64,000 nucleotides of DNA. It comes from Silene conica (taxonomy: Eukaryota > Streptophyta > Magnoliopsida > Caryophyllales > Caryophyllaceae). The position numbers were made by a program, and so were the translations under genes. Below the pieces are notes generated by a model. That model worked only from the letters and a program-made list of their open reading frames with translations, was not told where the DNA came from and made no database searches. The stretch spans positions 47,138,079 through 47,202,078 of the forward strand of contig CM055313.2 in the NCBI GenBank assembly GCA_029255685.2, written 5' to 3'. This document shows, one piece after another, positions 1-9,962 of this stretch; the first letter of the stretch is position 1, and the number at the start of each line of letters is the position of its first letter.

Positions 1-667
1 GACTACATTTTAATATGGTGGTACCGGTTTCATGGGATGGATTAAGGGTGTTTTAATTGTGCTTTAATATTAAGGACACAATTATTACCTAGCTTAGCAC
101 CTAATGGTTAGGGTTGCATACCTAGGCCATGGGTAATCTCAACAAGCATCCCTTTATGCCTTCCCCATGCCCTAGCCGGCTACTACAACTCCCCATATAC
201 ATCTTAAGTTAATTGTTAATTAAGATAAGGATATATGAGATATAAGATAGGATACACCCTTATTCATTCCTCCTCTCTTAGCCGAAAATTTCACCAAGAA
301 AAGAGAGAATAAAACAACCTCAAAACTAATATTATAAGATAATATAAATATACTAATTGTAGTATTGAAATAATATTCTAATTAGAGAGATTAGAATTGT
401 TTAAGGAGAAACCGATTTCTAGTCTAGCTTGTTCAAAGATCTCGGTCATTAAGGGGTTGTCTTGGTGCATCCAAAGGAGGTGTTCTTGTTGAACATTGGA
501 GGATCACCCTTGCAAGCATTTGGACCGAGTGTAAGGACTCGATATTTCTCCCATTTCCGCATATATTAAGCATGCATAAGATCATTTTATGAGTTAATTA
601 AAATGTTAATTAATATTTTGTTTAGTATGACTAATATATTTAGTTTATGAGTAACTAAAACCTAACA
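1..667 (+). mobile_element. CopE2: partial Ty1/copia LTR, 3' part
   Basis: This is the downstream part of a copia LTR, cut off by the window edge. It aligns with the last ~690 bp of the CopE1 LTRs (ending at 41173 and 48216), sharing the 'AAGGGTGTTTTAATTGTG' block, the 'CCATGCCCTAGCCGGCTAC' block, the 'GTCTTGGTGCATCC' box and the terminal 'CCTAACA'. It is clearly more diverged than the two CopE1 LTRs are from each other. No TGGTATCAGAGC primer site follows the terminal CA, so it is a 3' LTR or a solo LTR, inserted into the Athila-like element to its right. No coding sequence is seen here. Confidence 0.85.
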
Positions 668-781
668 AGTTCTACGGATTAAGCATAAAAAAGTAGCAGT
701 CTAAGTCTAAAACGCAGTAAAAAGTCTATTACAACTTGCACGGGGTTGCAAGCCCGGCTTATAATTCAAAAACCTAAATGT

Positions 782-1387
782 TTACTGCCCACGACAAGGC
801 TCCTGACTCGCGGAAATCCCTTCCGCAGTTGTGATGACTTCTTCTCGCAGTTTCCAACTGGTGGCATTGGTGACAGGATCATATACCATGGTGTAGTCTT
901 TTGACGTCCTTTTTGACGTGGCTGAGCTTTTCTTTGGATTCCCGCCCTTATTCTTCAATAATAAATAACCCCATCCATCCGGGTTCTGATCTGGTTCCGT
1001 ACCAGCATCAGCAATAAAAAAATCTTCTTCTAACTTGCTCTCAGTGTGAGGCGGAGGTGTCAGTTCCAGCAGGTTATGACTCACAGATATATCATCGGTC
1101 ATTGAATAGCAAGCCACAAAAGACATGGGTGACCTAGATTTACTAGTCTTCCTAAAGATTAAGTCTTCTCCACCAACCTGGAAGGTCAGTGTCTTAGTAC
1201 CTACGTCTATCACTGCTTTCGCAGTGTGCAGAAAAGTTCTACCCAAAATGATTGGGGTGTAGGAATCCTCAGGTATATCGAGGACCACAAAGTCAACAGG
1301 TATGAAGAACTCTCCTATTTGTACAGGAATGTCCTCCAAAATTCCTAGAGGTCTCGATACACTACGGTCAGCCATTTGGACCGTCAT
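782..1387 (-). pseudogene. Athila-like protease C-terminal part (degraded)
   Basis: This 201-residue open segment matches the region after the active site of plant gypsy aspartic proteases: 'LQMADRS..PLGI.EDIPV.IG.F.IPVDFVVLDI', then 'PIILGRTFLHTAKAVIDV', the hydrophobic-Gly motif near the retropepsin C-terminus. The tail is polar and ends at a stop at 782. The usual transition to reverse transcriptase is not visible before the CopE2 boundary at 668. Its first Met is probably not a true start; the frame is simply the remainder of a gag-pol protein. Confidence 0.8.
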
Positions 1388-2318
1388 ATTGGTACACTTG
1401 AATTTTCAAAAACCCAATTTGCTTGCTAGCGATAGGGGTAACACACTAACACTCGCCCTAAGATCGCATAACGCATTATCAATGACGTGGGTTCCTATTT
1501 GACATGGTATTGAGAAACTACCTGGGTCAGCTAGCTTAGGTGGGGTCTTATTTTGGAGGAACGCGTATCATTCCTCCGTCAAGGCAACGGTTTCACTAAC
1601 ATCCACAGTACGCTTGCGCATCCGAATTTCGCACATGAACTTTAAGTAAGAAGGTACTTTAAGCATTTATTCCTAGAAAGGAACGTGTACCTTTAGTTCT
1701 CGTAGCGTATCCGCGAATTTGGGGAACTCCTTCTCCACCAATCTAGACGGGTACGGAATATCTCTTATATCAGCTCGGATTCCCGTACTTTGCTTCTCGT
1801 ACGCATCCTGCTCCAACACTCGCTTTTCTTTTCTTTTCTCAATAACACTAGGTCGAGTGTTTTCTGCCATTAGATCTCTCGATCGAGTGATCCTTTCCTC
1901 TGCTTGCTCGATCGAGCACGTGGTACTGCTCGATCGAGGACCTCTATGTCAACCTTACTCGATCGAGCTCTGAAAACTCCTCGATCGAGTGAATTTTCCT
2001 GGCTTCCGTTCGATCGAGCTCTGACAACTCCTCGATCGAGTGAATTTTCCTGCTTCCGTTCGATTGAGCTCTGTCAACCACTCGATCGAACACATCTCTG
2101 ATAATAGCCTCTTCGACATTCTGATCAGCATTTTCCTTCCTTGGTCCCTCATACTCGCGCCCACTCCTCAAACTCACCATGTTAATGGTCTCATTTTGTT
2201 GTTCGGTTTGAGATGGTAGTTGCCCTTGGGGTCGGGATGATTGCTTGACCGCCATTTGAGCGATCTGCGACTCCAGCAACTTTATGGACGCATTCCCAGC
2301 TTGCATTTGGGATGCCAA
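1388..2318 (-). pseudogene. Athila-like gag-protease linker and protease active site (degraded)
   Basis: Two open pieces are visible. 2318-1944 is a linker in which the CTCGATCGAG repeats are translated as repeating 'SIEE.SELDR' units. 1870-1673 contains the Athila-typical 'IPYPSRLVEKEFPKFADTL...VHVPF' block. Further on, 1465-1451 encodes the retropepsin active-site region, but it reads D-L-R-A-S where Athila proteases have D-L-G-A-S. A glycine-to-arginine change at the flap of the catalytic Asp should be inactivating. A stop follows about 40 bp downstream, before the next open segment. Confidence 0.75.
1874..2096. repeat. CTCGATCGAG palindrome cluster within the Athila-like gag-protease linker
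   Basis: About nine copies of the self-complementary decamer CTCGATCGAG or one-base variants (e.g. TTCGATCGAG, CTCGATCGAA) occur in ~220 bp. Several are arranged as pairs (CGATCGAGCTCTG...CTCCTCGATCGAGTG) in units of ~50-54 bp. The array is read through by the minus-strand open frame. Confidence 0.85.
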
Positions 2319-2335
2319 GGACTAAACTAGAGTTT

Positions 2336-2947
2336 TTAACTCTCCGATTTCTGAATTTCCTCCAGATGAGGAAGCACTAGCTTGTGTCGGCTGGAATTGG
2401 GGTTGCTTCTGAAAATTGTTTTGGTTGCAGTAAGGGGGATATAGTTTTGTTGTGGTGGAGGGGTTGGGTTGAGCTCATTTTGACTAGTCCACCTTAGGTG
2501 AGGGTGGACTTGGTTCTGGTTGTAAAAATTTCCTCCCTGACGATACTGTTGGAAGGAAAACACTTGCTCTTTCTCGGCTAGACATTCAACAGCAGAATGC
2601 CCAGCACCTCCACATCTTTCACACATTGATGGTTCACCCTTTTGAAGTAGATGAACCGTCTGTTGACTCCCCTCCTGTTGTTTGTCCCAAAGGTCAAACC
2701 TCGCAGCCAGCTTATCCAGTTTCGCCTCAACACCCTCAGTATTTATCCCGGCTACTGTTCTCGTCCCGGACATTGGATTTCCATACTCCGCACAGTGATT
2801 GGCCATCTCCTCAATGATACCCCACCCTTTGTCATCCTCAGTCTCCTTTTGGAACCTCCCTTTTTTCTGCGGCATCAAGGATGGCTCGGTGGTCATCAAA
2901 CAACCTGTTGTAAAACTGGTTGCTGATGAACCATGGTTGGAAACCAT
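2336..2947 (-). pseudogene. gag: Athila-like gag, C-terminal part with zinc knuckle (degraded)
   Basis: This continues the capsid gene. Residues ~35-95 cover the end of the gag C-domain, followed by a CCHC zinc knuckle 'CERCGGAGHSAVEC' (CX2CX4HX4C) at about residues 109-122 and a Pro/Gln/Asn-rich tail. The knuckle binds element RNA for packaging. The knuckle residues are all present, but the frame is disconnected from both the capsid segment upstream and the linker downstream. Confidence 0.82.
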
Positions 2948-2978
2948 GGTGAGGACATGCTCTCACAAGCTTCTTGAA

Positions 2979-3587
2979 TCAGGTCCAAGCCTCATGTAAG
3001 TTCTCTGTCCCAAACTGTTTAAAGTTTGTAATTTGGGAACGGAGAGCATTAGTCTTCTGCGGTCGATAGTATTTCTTGTAGAAGGCCAAAGCTAGGGACT
3101 TATAGTCGGTGATCTCCGCAGCTTCCTTATCCAGGTCCCGGTACCACTCTCTAGCCCCGTCGGATAAGGAGAAAGGAAAAAGGACTTCCTTTATCTTATC
3201 CTGCGTGACCATCGCCGAAGTCGGAATGGTGGAGCAGTAGTCTGTAAAGATCTCCATGTGCTTCCTCGGATCCTCTCCTGCTGTGCCGCGGTACATGTTC
3301 CTCTCGACCAGATTAATATAGGATAGTCGAATATCAAACGTGTTCCCGGCCTGATCAGCAAGGAGAGTGAAACCCTTGGGAATGGAATCAGCATTTGGTT
3401 CGGAATGACTTGCAATGTTCGGCATTCTAATGGTTTGGTTGACTGGTACAGCAGTAACTGGTTCAGGAATACTCAAGACTTCTTCCTGACTCGCCCTTCT
3501 TCTTTCTCTTATGCGGCGTTTGAAAGTTCTTTCAGGTTCCGGATTAGCGGCAACTAATTCGTACCTGGAAGACCTGGGCATACACAA
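2979..3587 (-). pseudogene. gag: Athila-like gag, capsid part (degraded)
   Basis: This 202-residue open segment begins just inside the primer site. Its N-terminus is basic (residues ~20-40). Residues ~95-200 match the plant Retrotrans_gag capsid domain, including the 'PRKHMEIFTDYCST', 'FSLSDGAREWYRDL' and 'LALAFYKKYYRP' blocks. Gag would assemble the cytoplasmic virus-like particle. The frame ends near 2979 and homology resumes in the next segment at 2947, so there is a stop or frameshift between them. It is non-functional as it stands. Confidence 0.85.
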
Positions 3588-3687
3588 AACTGAGAAAAAG
3601 AATAAGAACGGTCTTAAGGAATTAAAAGAAATTCCTTAAGACGAAAAACAACAAAATAAACTTAACAATGAATTTAAACCTATTGCC

Positions 3688-3705
3688 TCCCCGGCAACGG
3701 CGCCA
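3688..3705 (-). other. tRNA-Asp primer-binding site
   Basis: The minus strand reads TGGCGCCGTTGCCGGGGA, complementary to the 3' end of plant tRNA-Asp(GTC). It lies 5 bp internal to the LTR end. This fixes both the element's orientation and its Athila/Tat-type affiliation. Confidence 0.93.
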
Positions 3706-3710
3706 AAATT

Positions 3711-5180
3711 TGATGCATGTCGTTCATGCACCAAAGATAAATGCCTAGGTCTACTAACTGGAAGCTAGTGGAAGTAGGGTCGATTCCTCAGGGAGACAAG
3801 ATTTTAAGCAAAGGTCAGTTTATAGGTCACAAAATGGGGGGGGGGGGGGGTTTGTTTTTTATTGTAACTAAGACGAAAATAAAAAGGAATTAAAACAAGG
3901 ATGATAAAACGAATCTTAAACAATAAAAGGAGGAATATGTCAGGATTCAGGTCGTCGCAGCAATGAATGTCACATAAATAATAGGTCAGTCGAAACAATA
4001 ACAAAGTGGGAACGATTAATATCCTTTCGGTCTGAAATCACCCCTGAACTCCCCATCAATCTTTCGATCTCTAGATAGGTTACAGAAATTACCCTAAAGA
4101 AGCCCACCTACCAATCTTTCGATCCAGGTAGGTTTTACTAGGTAAACTTAGTCTCTTGCGTGCACTCATTTGACAAGTTTCACAATTATATTGTTTATAG
4201 GTAAACTTCGTCGTAAGGACAACTAACATGCAATTCCTACGACATAACTACCACGAGTTCCTTCATCCTAACATATTAGGGGGATTAGCTACGCATACTA
4301 GGGAAAACTAAACTAATAATAATGATAAAACTAATAAAATTCAACATGGTAGTTAAAGAGGAATAAAGATAAATCATAAAACAATGAAATTACGAATAAT
4401 AATAATAAGAGTAGAAGTGAATTACAATAATCGGCAAAGGAATGAAGAACAAGATCTGACTGCCTCCAAGTGAAAGTAAAATCTCCAAAGTGAAATGTAA
4501 AAGTAAAGTGAAAAGTAAAATCAGAAGTGTGAAGTAAAAAAAAAGTCTCCCTCAAAGGCTGCTAACCTAATCCCTAAATAAGGATTAGGTTAACTCAAAA
4601 GAAAACAAAACCTAAAACGTAACGGCGAAATCTGGGACCCTTAAGTGAGTTGCTCGATCGAGTGACTGAACAACTCGATCGAGTAATCGTTCTTCAATAA
4701 GGGGTCGATCGAGTAACTTCGAGCTGGCAGTTACTCGATCGAGTAACCCTGGAATCCTCGAAGGTTGGTCTTTCCTGCAGACTCCTCGGTCGAGTATTAA
4801 ACTACTTGATCGAGTCTTTCTCCTCCTGCATCTACTCGATCGAGCTCTGGTGCTTACTCGATCGAGTAACTGAGAGATGCAGTCTTTCTTTTCCGTTTCT
4901 TTCTTGCTTTTCTCCCTCGTTCTTGCCTCGGTTACCGTTCATTTAGGCCTTGCACTGCAAAATCGAGGCTATGGGACTTCTTGACTTGCTTTATCCTTCA
5001 AAAATAGCTCAAAACGGACAGAAAATGCATGGTTTCTTCATCTTTTGCATAATTCCTGCAAAATAACAGAAAATACACCAAAGGAAGCAAAAAGGGGCAA
5101 AATGGCCCATAAAGTGCACGAAAATGCATAGAAATACGTGCTAAAAGGACCTAAAAAGTCTATATAAATGGCACGTATCA
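3711..5180 (-). repeat. Athila-like 5' LTR (1470 bp)
   Basis: The LTR is bounded by TGAT...ATCA on the plus strand and by the primer site 5 bp away at 3705. On the minus strand it starts 'TGATACGTGCCATTTATATA' and ends '...ACGACATGCATCA'. It contains a 15-bp G run (3836-3850), an AT-rich central part with no significant frame, and a cluster of CTCGATCGAG palindromes (4650-4868). If 5180 is the true end, the 5-bp target duplicate would be GCACC (5181-5185); its partner is outside the window. Confidence 0.85.
4650..4868. repeat. CTCGATCGAG palindrome cluster in the Athila-like LTR
   Basis: Around nine copies of (A)CTCGATCGAGT or near variants lie in ~220 bp, separated by 12-30 bp of unrelated sequence. 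It is the same decamer as in the gag-protease linker of the same element, but the spacers differ. Confidence 0.85.
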
Positions 5181-5890
5181 GCACCTAAACATATAATAAA
5201 TTATTCGATTACAAATTATCATACTTCATTTTCTCATAACTATTATTAACTAATTACCACTCACTATATTAGTTTTAGAAACTAATACGAAAATTACGTA
5301 AGCTAGTTATGTATACTAGTATCCAAGCCCCACATCAGCGATATGAAATCCTTTATAAATAACTATTCCTTATCATAAAATTACATGCTAAATTATTACG
5401 AATAATCTATATTAAAAACCGTCCCAACACTACTAATTATCGATTAGCAAATAACAATAAAATACGAATTATATAAAATATAACTTATAATTAAATAAAG
5501 TTTAGTTTGTCAAATATGTATTACGAATTATGAAAATACAACCTATTTTATTAAAATTACGAAACTTGAAAACGTAAATATGAATATACTAATCTAACTA
5601 AATGTATTAGCCCAGGTGCCCATAACGAAAACTACGAAAACTGATTTCATGACAGCAACAAAAACAATCAACGGCCTGCAACAGTGCGTGTGTACCCCTT
5701 GTACCCACCTCTAACCACTAACCCAACCACCTATAACCACCACTAAAGGTCTCATTCTCTAGCCTGCACCACCACCAATCCAATCCATGTTTTATCCACC
5801 CGCGACAACCTCTAGATCCACCAGCAATCTTGCCCTAAACAACCCGTACACACACGCTCCAACCCGGACTCAATCGTTTCTTGCTCTAGC
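5181..5890 (-). repeat. GypF LTR remnant, left piece
   Basis: This is an AT-rich stretch followed by a CCA/ACC-rich stretch. It is homologous to the middle of the GypB2 LTR (about 26600-26900; compare 'TTATTAAAATTACGAAACTTGAAAACG' region at 5550 with 26813). It is one LTR interrupted by GypA1; the right piece resumes at 24594. Its other end is hidden by the Athila-like element. It contains no gene. Confidence 0.75.
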
Positions 5891-6840
5891 TGTAACATCC
5901 CGCATTTTCGTAAATTATATTTTTAAGGTTTTATTTATTTTTACGGGATAAAATAATATTTTAATATTTAATGTTAATTCATTTTAAAATAATTCATAAG
6001 ATTCGTCTTAAGAACCTTAAGTCCTTAAGACGAATATAACTTGACAAGCTTAAGTCCCTATCATAAAACCCGTTCACTTACCGAACCCGTGTTCATTTAA
6101 ACGGAAAGGACAATAAAACCCTACAAGTCATTTGTGAATGTCGACACATTCATTTCACAAAATAAGGTTTACTGCTTCTTCATTGTTCTTCATTTCTCCT
6201 TAAACCTCCATCTTCAAATCCATTTAATCATCATCCGATTTCCGAATCAAGGTAATTTATACATTTTCGGAATCCTCATGTAATTTGCAAGTCATCTATC
6301 ACTTCCAATTTCAATTTCCTTCAACTTGAAAAATGGCCTGTTTTGGTAGAATTCGAGTTTTAGTCTCTTAAAACCGTTTCTCTTGTTGTAGGTGAAGGAT
6401 TAGAAGTTCCCAAGGTGGTTGGTGTCGAGATTTAAGAGAAGCTAGGATCATAATCGCTTAAGAGGGGCATTAATGAGAAACTCGGCCTTTATTTGTGATA
6501 TTAGCACTTTACTTGTTTAAGATAGCTTAAGTTTCTGATTTTTCATGTTGTGGTTGTTAATGGGACTTAGTATTATGCTAGAAACCCTTAATAAAAACCT
6601 TCATATGCTTTGTTTATGTTATACATGCCTTGTTGTTCAATTTCAGAAATTGTATGCTTAAGACGGATACAAAGAATAATCTTATTGAGGCTTAATTGTG
6701 GGATTTAATGGTTGTTCTTGATGTATTTGATGATTATATATGCTGGGTAGAATCTTGTTGTTGCAATTCTTGAGGTTTAGTATCGATTTAGCGAAGTTTT
6801 GATATCACTGGAAATCGCGTTTTCGTGCCCAAGCGTTCTG

Positions 6841-7141
6841 AGCCAGTCGACCGACCGACCGGCCGCCGGTCGACCGGCTGGGAATGCAGGTTGGATTTTG
6901 CGTAAATTGTAAAGTGTAGGATTTGGGGTGGCCAGCCGGTAGGCCGGCTGCCTGCTGACCGGCTTGGAGCCTCTTTTGTGAAATTTGCGTAAAGTTTATA
7001 AGTGGGATTTGGTTCCCCAGCCGGTAGGCCAGCTGCCTGCCGACCGGCTGGGAACCCCTTTTGCTTGTTTTCAAGTTTAAAGAAAGAGGAAGGCATGAAT
7101 GGGTGTCCAGCCGGTAGGCCGGCTGCCTGCGAACCAGCTGG
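6841..7141. repeat. Four GC-rich inverted repeats in the GypA1 5' LTR
   Basis: Inverted repeats with CCAGCCGGT...ACCGGCTGG arms lie at 6932-6966, 7017-7051 and 7107-7141, about 85-90 bp apart. A related GTCGACCGACC...GGTCGACCGGCTGG block lies at 6844-6881. Spacers between them are unrelated to one another. The open frames across this stretch on the minus strand are a by-product of the repeats. Confidence 0.88.
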
Positions 7142-7444
7142 GAGCCCCTGATGCTTGTTTTTGTTTAAAATTCGTAGATAGTTCGAAACTTTTAAACGGT
7201 TGATCGGTTTTGATTGAAATTCGTTCCGTGTACCTTTCGTGTGTGTTTGAGGTCCCCGTAGGATGGGCGACACTATATTGGGCTCGGGAATGGAGAGAGG
7301 ATAGAGACCCCCCGGTCGGGTAACTGAAAGGGAAACCGACTCTCCCTCAACTTAGTTCCCGGGATCAATTAAGTATTGATTAGAGATATAAGAAAGTAGA
7401 ACTATAGATTAGTTTCTATATTTGAATGATATTGTATTGATGCG

Positions 7445-8065
7445 TATTAAGGTATGCCTTAAGCTGGCCTCTGAGCCCTATATGTGAGCTTGTTGTCATA
7501 TATGGGGATATGCCTTAAGCTGGCCTCTGAGCCCTATATGTGTATGGATGTCGTGTCTGGGATATGCCTTAAGCTGACCTCTGAGCCCAGACATGTTTGA
7601 TTGTGATCGCGTTGGAACATGCGTTAAGTTGGCCTCTGAGTCTGACGAGTAGAGCAGCTGCACAATGGGGCTTTAGGTCGTAACACATCACCCGGAGTGT
7701 AGATGTTTGATGCTAGAACATGCCTTAAGCTGGCCTCTGAGTCTAGTGCCTTGTGATGTAGTGAAGGGACATTCCTTAAGCTGGCCTTTGAGTCCTTTAC
7801 TTTTGGGTGCTAGTCTATGCCTTAAGTTGGCCTCTGACTCTAGTGTCTTGCAGATTGGCAGGTCTATGCCTTAAGTTGGCCTCTGAGTCCTTACTTGCTG
7901 AATGATTGGTATTTAAGTTATGTCTTAAGTTGACCGCTGAACCTTAATACTTGATGAATGATTGGCATTTAGGTTATGTCTTAAGTTGACCGCTGAACCT
8001 TAATACTTGCTGAATGATTGGTATTTAGGTATGTCTTAAGTTGACAGCTGAACCTTATACTTGCT
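7445..8065. repeat. Hairpin minisatellite in the GypA1 5' LTR
   Basis: About 11 units share a core resembling ATGCCTTAAGCTGGCCTCTGA. In the units I folded by eye, the loop is 24 nt and the flanking arms are complementary: 7497-7507/7532-7542, 7553-7561/7586-7594, 7610-7616/7641-7647, 7712-7717/7742-7747, 7761-7768/7793-7800. Arm sequence changes from unit to unit while pairing is kept, with some G-T pairs. The first unit (near 7445) has lost pairing here but pairs in the 3' LTR. Confidence 0.85.
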
Positions 8066-8744
8066 GAGTTTTATCTGCTTGCCTCGAGTTGGTACAGTGT
8101 CAGATATGCATGATGATATTGATGTTTATAGTAACTCGACTTATAGAATTGTTCATCCAAGGCATTGGATGACTCTTTAGTCAGTTTCGTAAATGGTTTG
8201 GACTGAAAGACCCCCCGACTGGGCAACCGGAAGGGAAACCGGCTCTCCTTCCAAATAGTTTCCGAAGTTGGTTGAGAGCCTTAAATTAGTAATTACATGA
8301 TGAGATGAGATTCGGTTATTGAGATATTATATGCTTCACATGTTTATATATGTTGGAGTATTCTGTTTGCCTTGTTGTGTTACGTGTCGTTACAAAAGGT
8401 GGCTAGGAGAACTCTAGTCACTCCCCCACTGATTGTGGCGTACATGTTTACATGTATGTAGGTACATGAAGGTTGGCAGGGGTTGCTGAGAGCTAGCGAG
8501 CGATGATTAAGGTACTGATGTTACATTTTATGTTTTGGTGCCTGTAGGGATGTTCCATCCCAGGCTGTTGTATATATTTCGTTTCAGTACTTAGACAGTA
8601 TACTTATCTATTTCTGTTTACGTCAGTTTCAGTTTCCAGTTTTAATTCACCTCGCATGTTTGTTATGTCAAAAAGTTTTAATTCCGGTGCATTTTTAGTA
8701 CTTTGTGTGATTTATATTTCCGCTTTCGCGTGGGGTTTTACAGT

Positions 8745-8756
8745 TGGTATCAGAGC
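8745..8756 (+). other. Initiator tRNA-Met primer-binding site of GypA1
   Basis: TGGTATCAGAGC lies 2 bp after the LTR end and is complementary to the 3' end of initiator tRNA-Met, the usual primer of plant gypsy and copia elements. Confidence 0.93.
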
Positions 8757-8931
8757 ATTATTGCTCCCGACGCACTCATGTAACCCCCAACCTTAACGTG
8801 ACCATATAATTGAATAATGAATGAGAGATGGGGTAGATTTAAGGACTTATATTGTAGTCTGTTTGTGTCTTGTTAGGGATACGTTTAACGGTTTATTCTC
8901 TTATGATTGAAGAATAACAGAGCCAACCAAT

Positions 8932-9962
8932 GATGAGAATGCCGAGACGCAAGCACTCATTCAAACTCTTGAGGATTGCATAGCTAGGTCGTCTATGCCT
9001 TCTTCATTTCAAACCTCGGGAAGTAACCAACCTGGAGGATTTGCTTGGATTATCACCCAGATGTGGAGGAATGCAGCCAAGACATTCGACGGAGAGACCA
9101 GTGCTGCAACCCTCACCGCTTGGGTCTTTGACATGGAAAGGAACTTCATGATTTATGGTGTTCGTCCTGAGGATCAGACCCGAGTAGTATCACAGTTCTT
9201 GGTTCGTGAGACTAGAAGTTGGTGGTAGACGATCAACGTTCCTGCTACTCGTGACCCTACTTTCACTTGGAGCCGTTTCAAGACTCATCTTGGCATGAGG
9301 TTTTACCACAGGGACATACGCCAAGATAAGATGACCGAGTTCATGAACCTTCGCCAAGGAACCCTTTCTGTTCAAGCCTTCACCAATCGATTTGAGGAGC
9401 TGATACACTTCGTCCCACAGCTAGCTGAGAGAGAAGAAGCAAAGCCTATCTGTTTCGGAGCAAGCTTAATCCTGAGACTAGGAGTGTAGCTAGTGGTGAC
9501 CCGACTTCTTACTTCCAGAGTTACTACAATGTCTTGCGAGCGGAGGACCCTTACCAGATCTATTGTGAAGGAGCTAGAGCCTTCTCCCCTCCTCGACCAC
9601 CTTTACATAACTGTCGAAGAAAGAGACCTCTTAGTCCTCCTTCCTCCTCCTCCCCTCCTGGAAGAGGAAAGCTCCCACAGTTCCTCGTGCAACCTGCCAC
9701 AGTTGGGCCAGACAAGAACCGCCGTGGCAGACCGCGCATTTGCTACCGTTGTAGAGAGAGAGGACACCTCTTTGATCAGTGCCCCCAATGAAAAGGAGAA
9801 TCCAGCGGAGCTGAGGCTTCCCAGGATCGAGACATGGAACCCACGATAGAAGCACCCCTGATGTGTTTCAAGTGTCGCAAAGCCCTTCATCCTAGAGTTA
9901 ACTGTGACGGTGATCCTTACTTATATTACACCTGCAAGAAGCCAGGACATCGCTTCTTCGAG
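8932..9962 (+). pseudogene. gag: GypA1 gag, degraded and interrupted
   Basis: The Retrotrans_gag capsid domain is recognisable: 'TFDGETSAATLTAWVFDMERNF' and 'VVSQFLVRETRSWW', then after an in-frame TAG at 9226-9228, 'FTWSRFKTHLGMRFY..DIRQDKMTEFMNLRQGTLSVQAFTNRFEELIHF' in the same frame up to 9489. A frameshift leads to 9534-9791, with a CCHC knuckle 'CYRCRERGHLFDQC'. After a TGA come a degenerate knuckle 'CFKCRKALHPRVNC' and the start of a third, cut at 9962 by a solo LTR. No clear ATG heads the frame. It is not functional. Confidence 0.85.

Larger units (their letters stand above)
668..5180 (-). mobile_element. Athila-like Ty3/gypsy element, 5' part (LTR, gag, protease)
   Basis: Read on the minus strand, the order is 5' LTR (5180-3711), tRNA-Asp primer site, gag and protease, after which the element is cut by CopE2 at 667/668. 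Gag-protease order, the primer type and the LTR end 'TGATACGTGCC' are typical of plant Athila/Tat (non-chromodomain) elements. Reverse transcriptase, RNase H, integrase and the 3' LTR lie outside the window or are lost. All reading frames are broken, so this copy is defective. Confidence 0.85.
5891..8742 (+). repeat. GypA1 5' LTR (2852 bp)
   Basis: It begins TGTAACATCCCGCATTTTCG and ends GGGGTTTTACA. Contents in order: an AT-rich start; GC-rich inverted repeats (6841-7141); a 'GACCCCCCGGTCGGG' hairpin element (7306-7347); the hairpin minisatellite (7445-8065); a second 'GACCCCCCGACTGGG' element (8209-8250); an ACATGTTTACATGTATG palindromic stretch near 8440-8470; and a TTCCGCTTTCGCG end. It has no coding frame of note. 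Confidence 0.93.

Noticed and set aside
6788-7273. 161-residue frame rich in GLPAG (also 22665-23138)
   Set aside because: It results from the GC-rich inverted repeats in the GypA LTR, is on the strand opposite to transcription, and differs in frame and length between the LTR copies.
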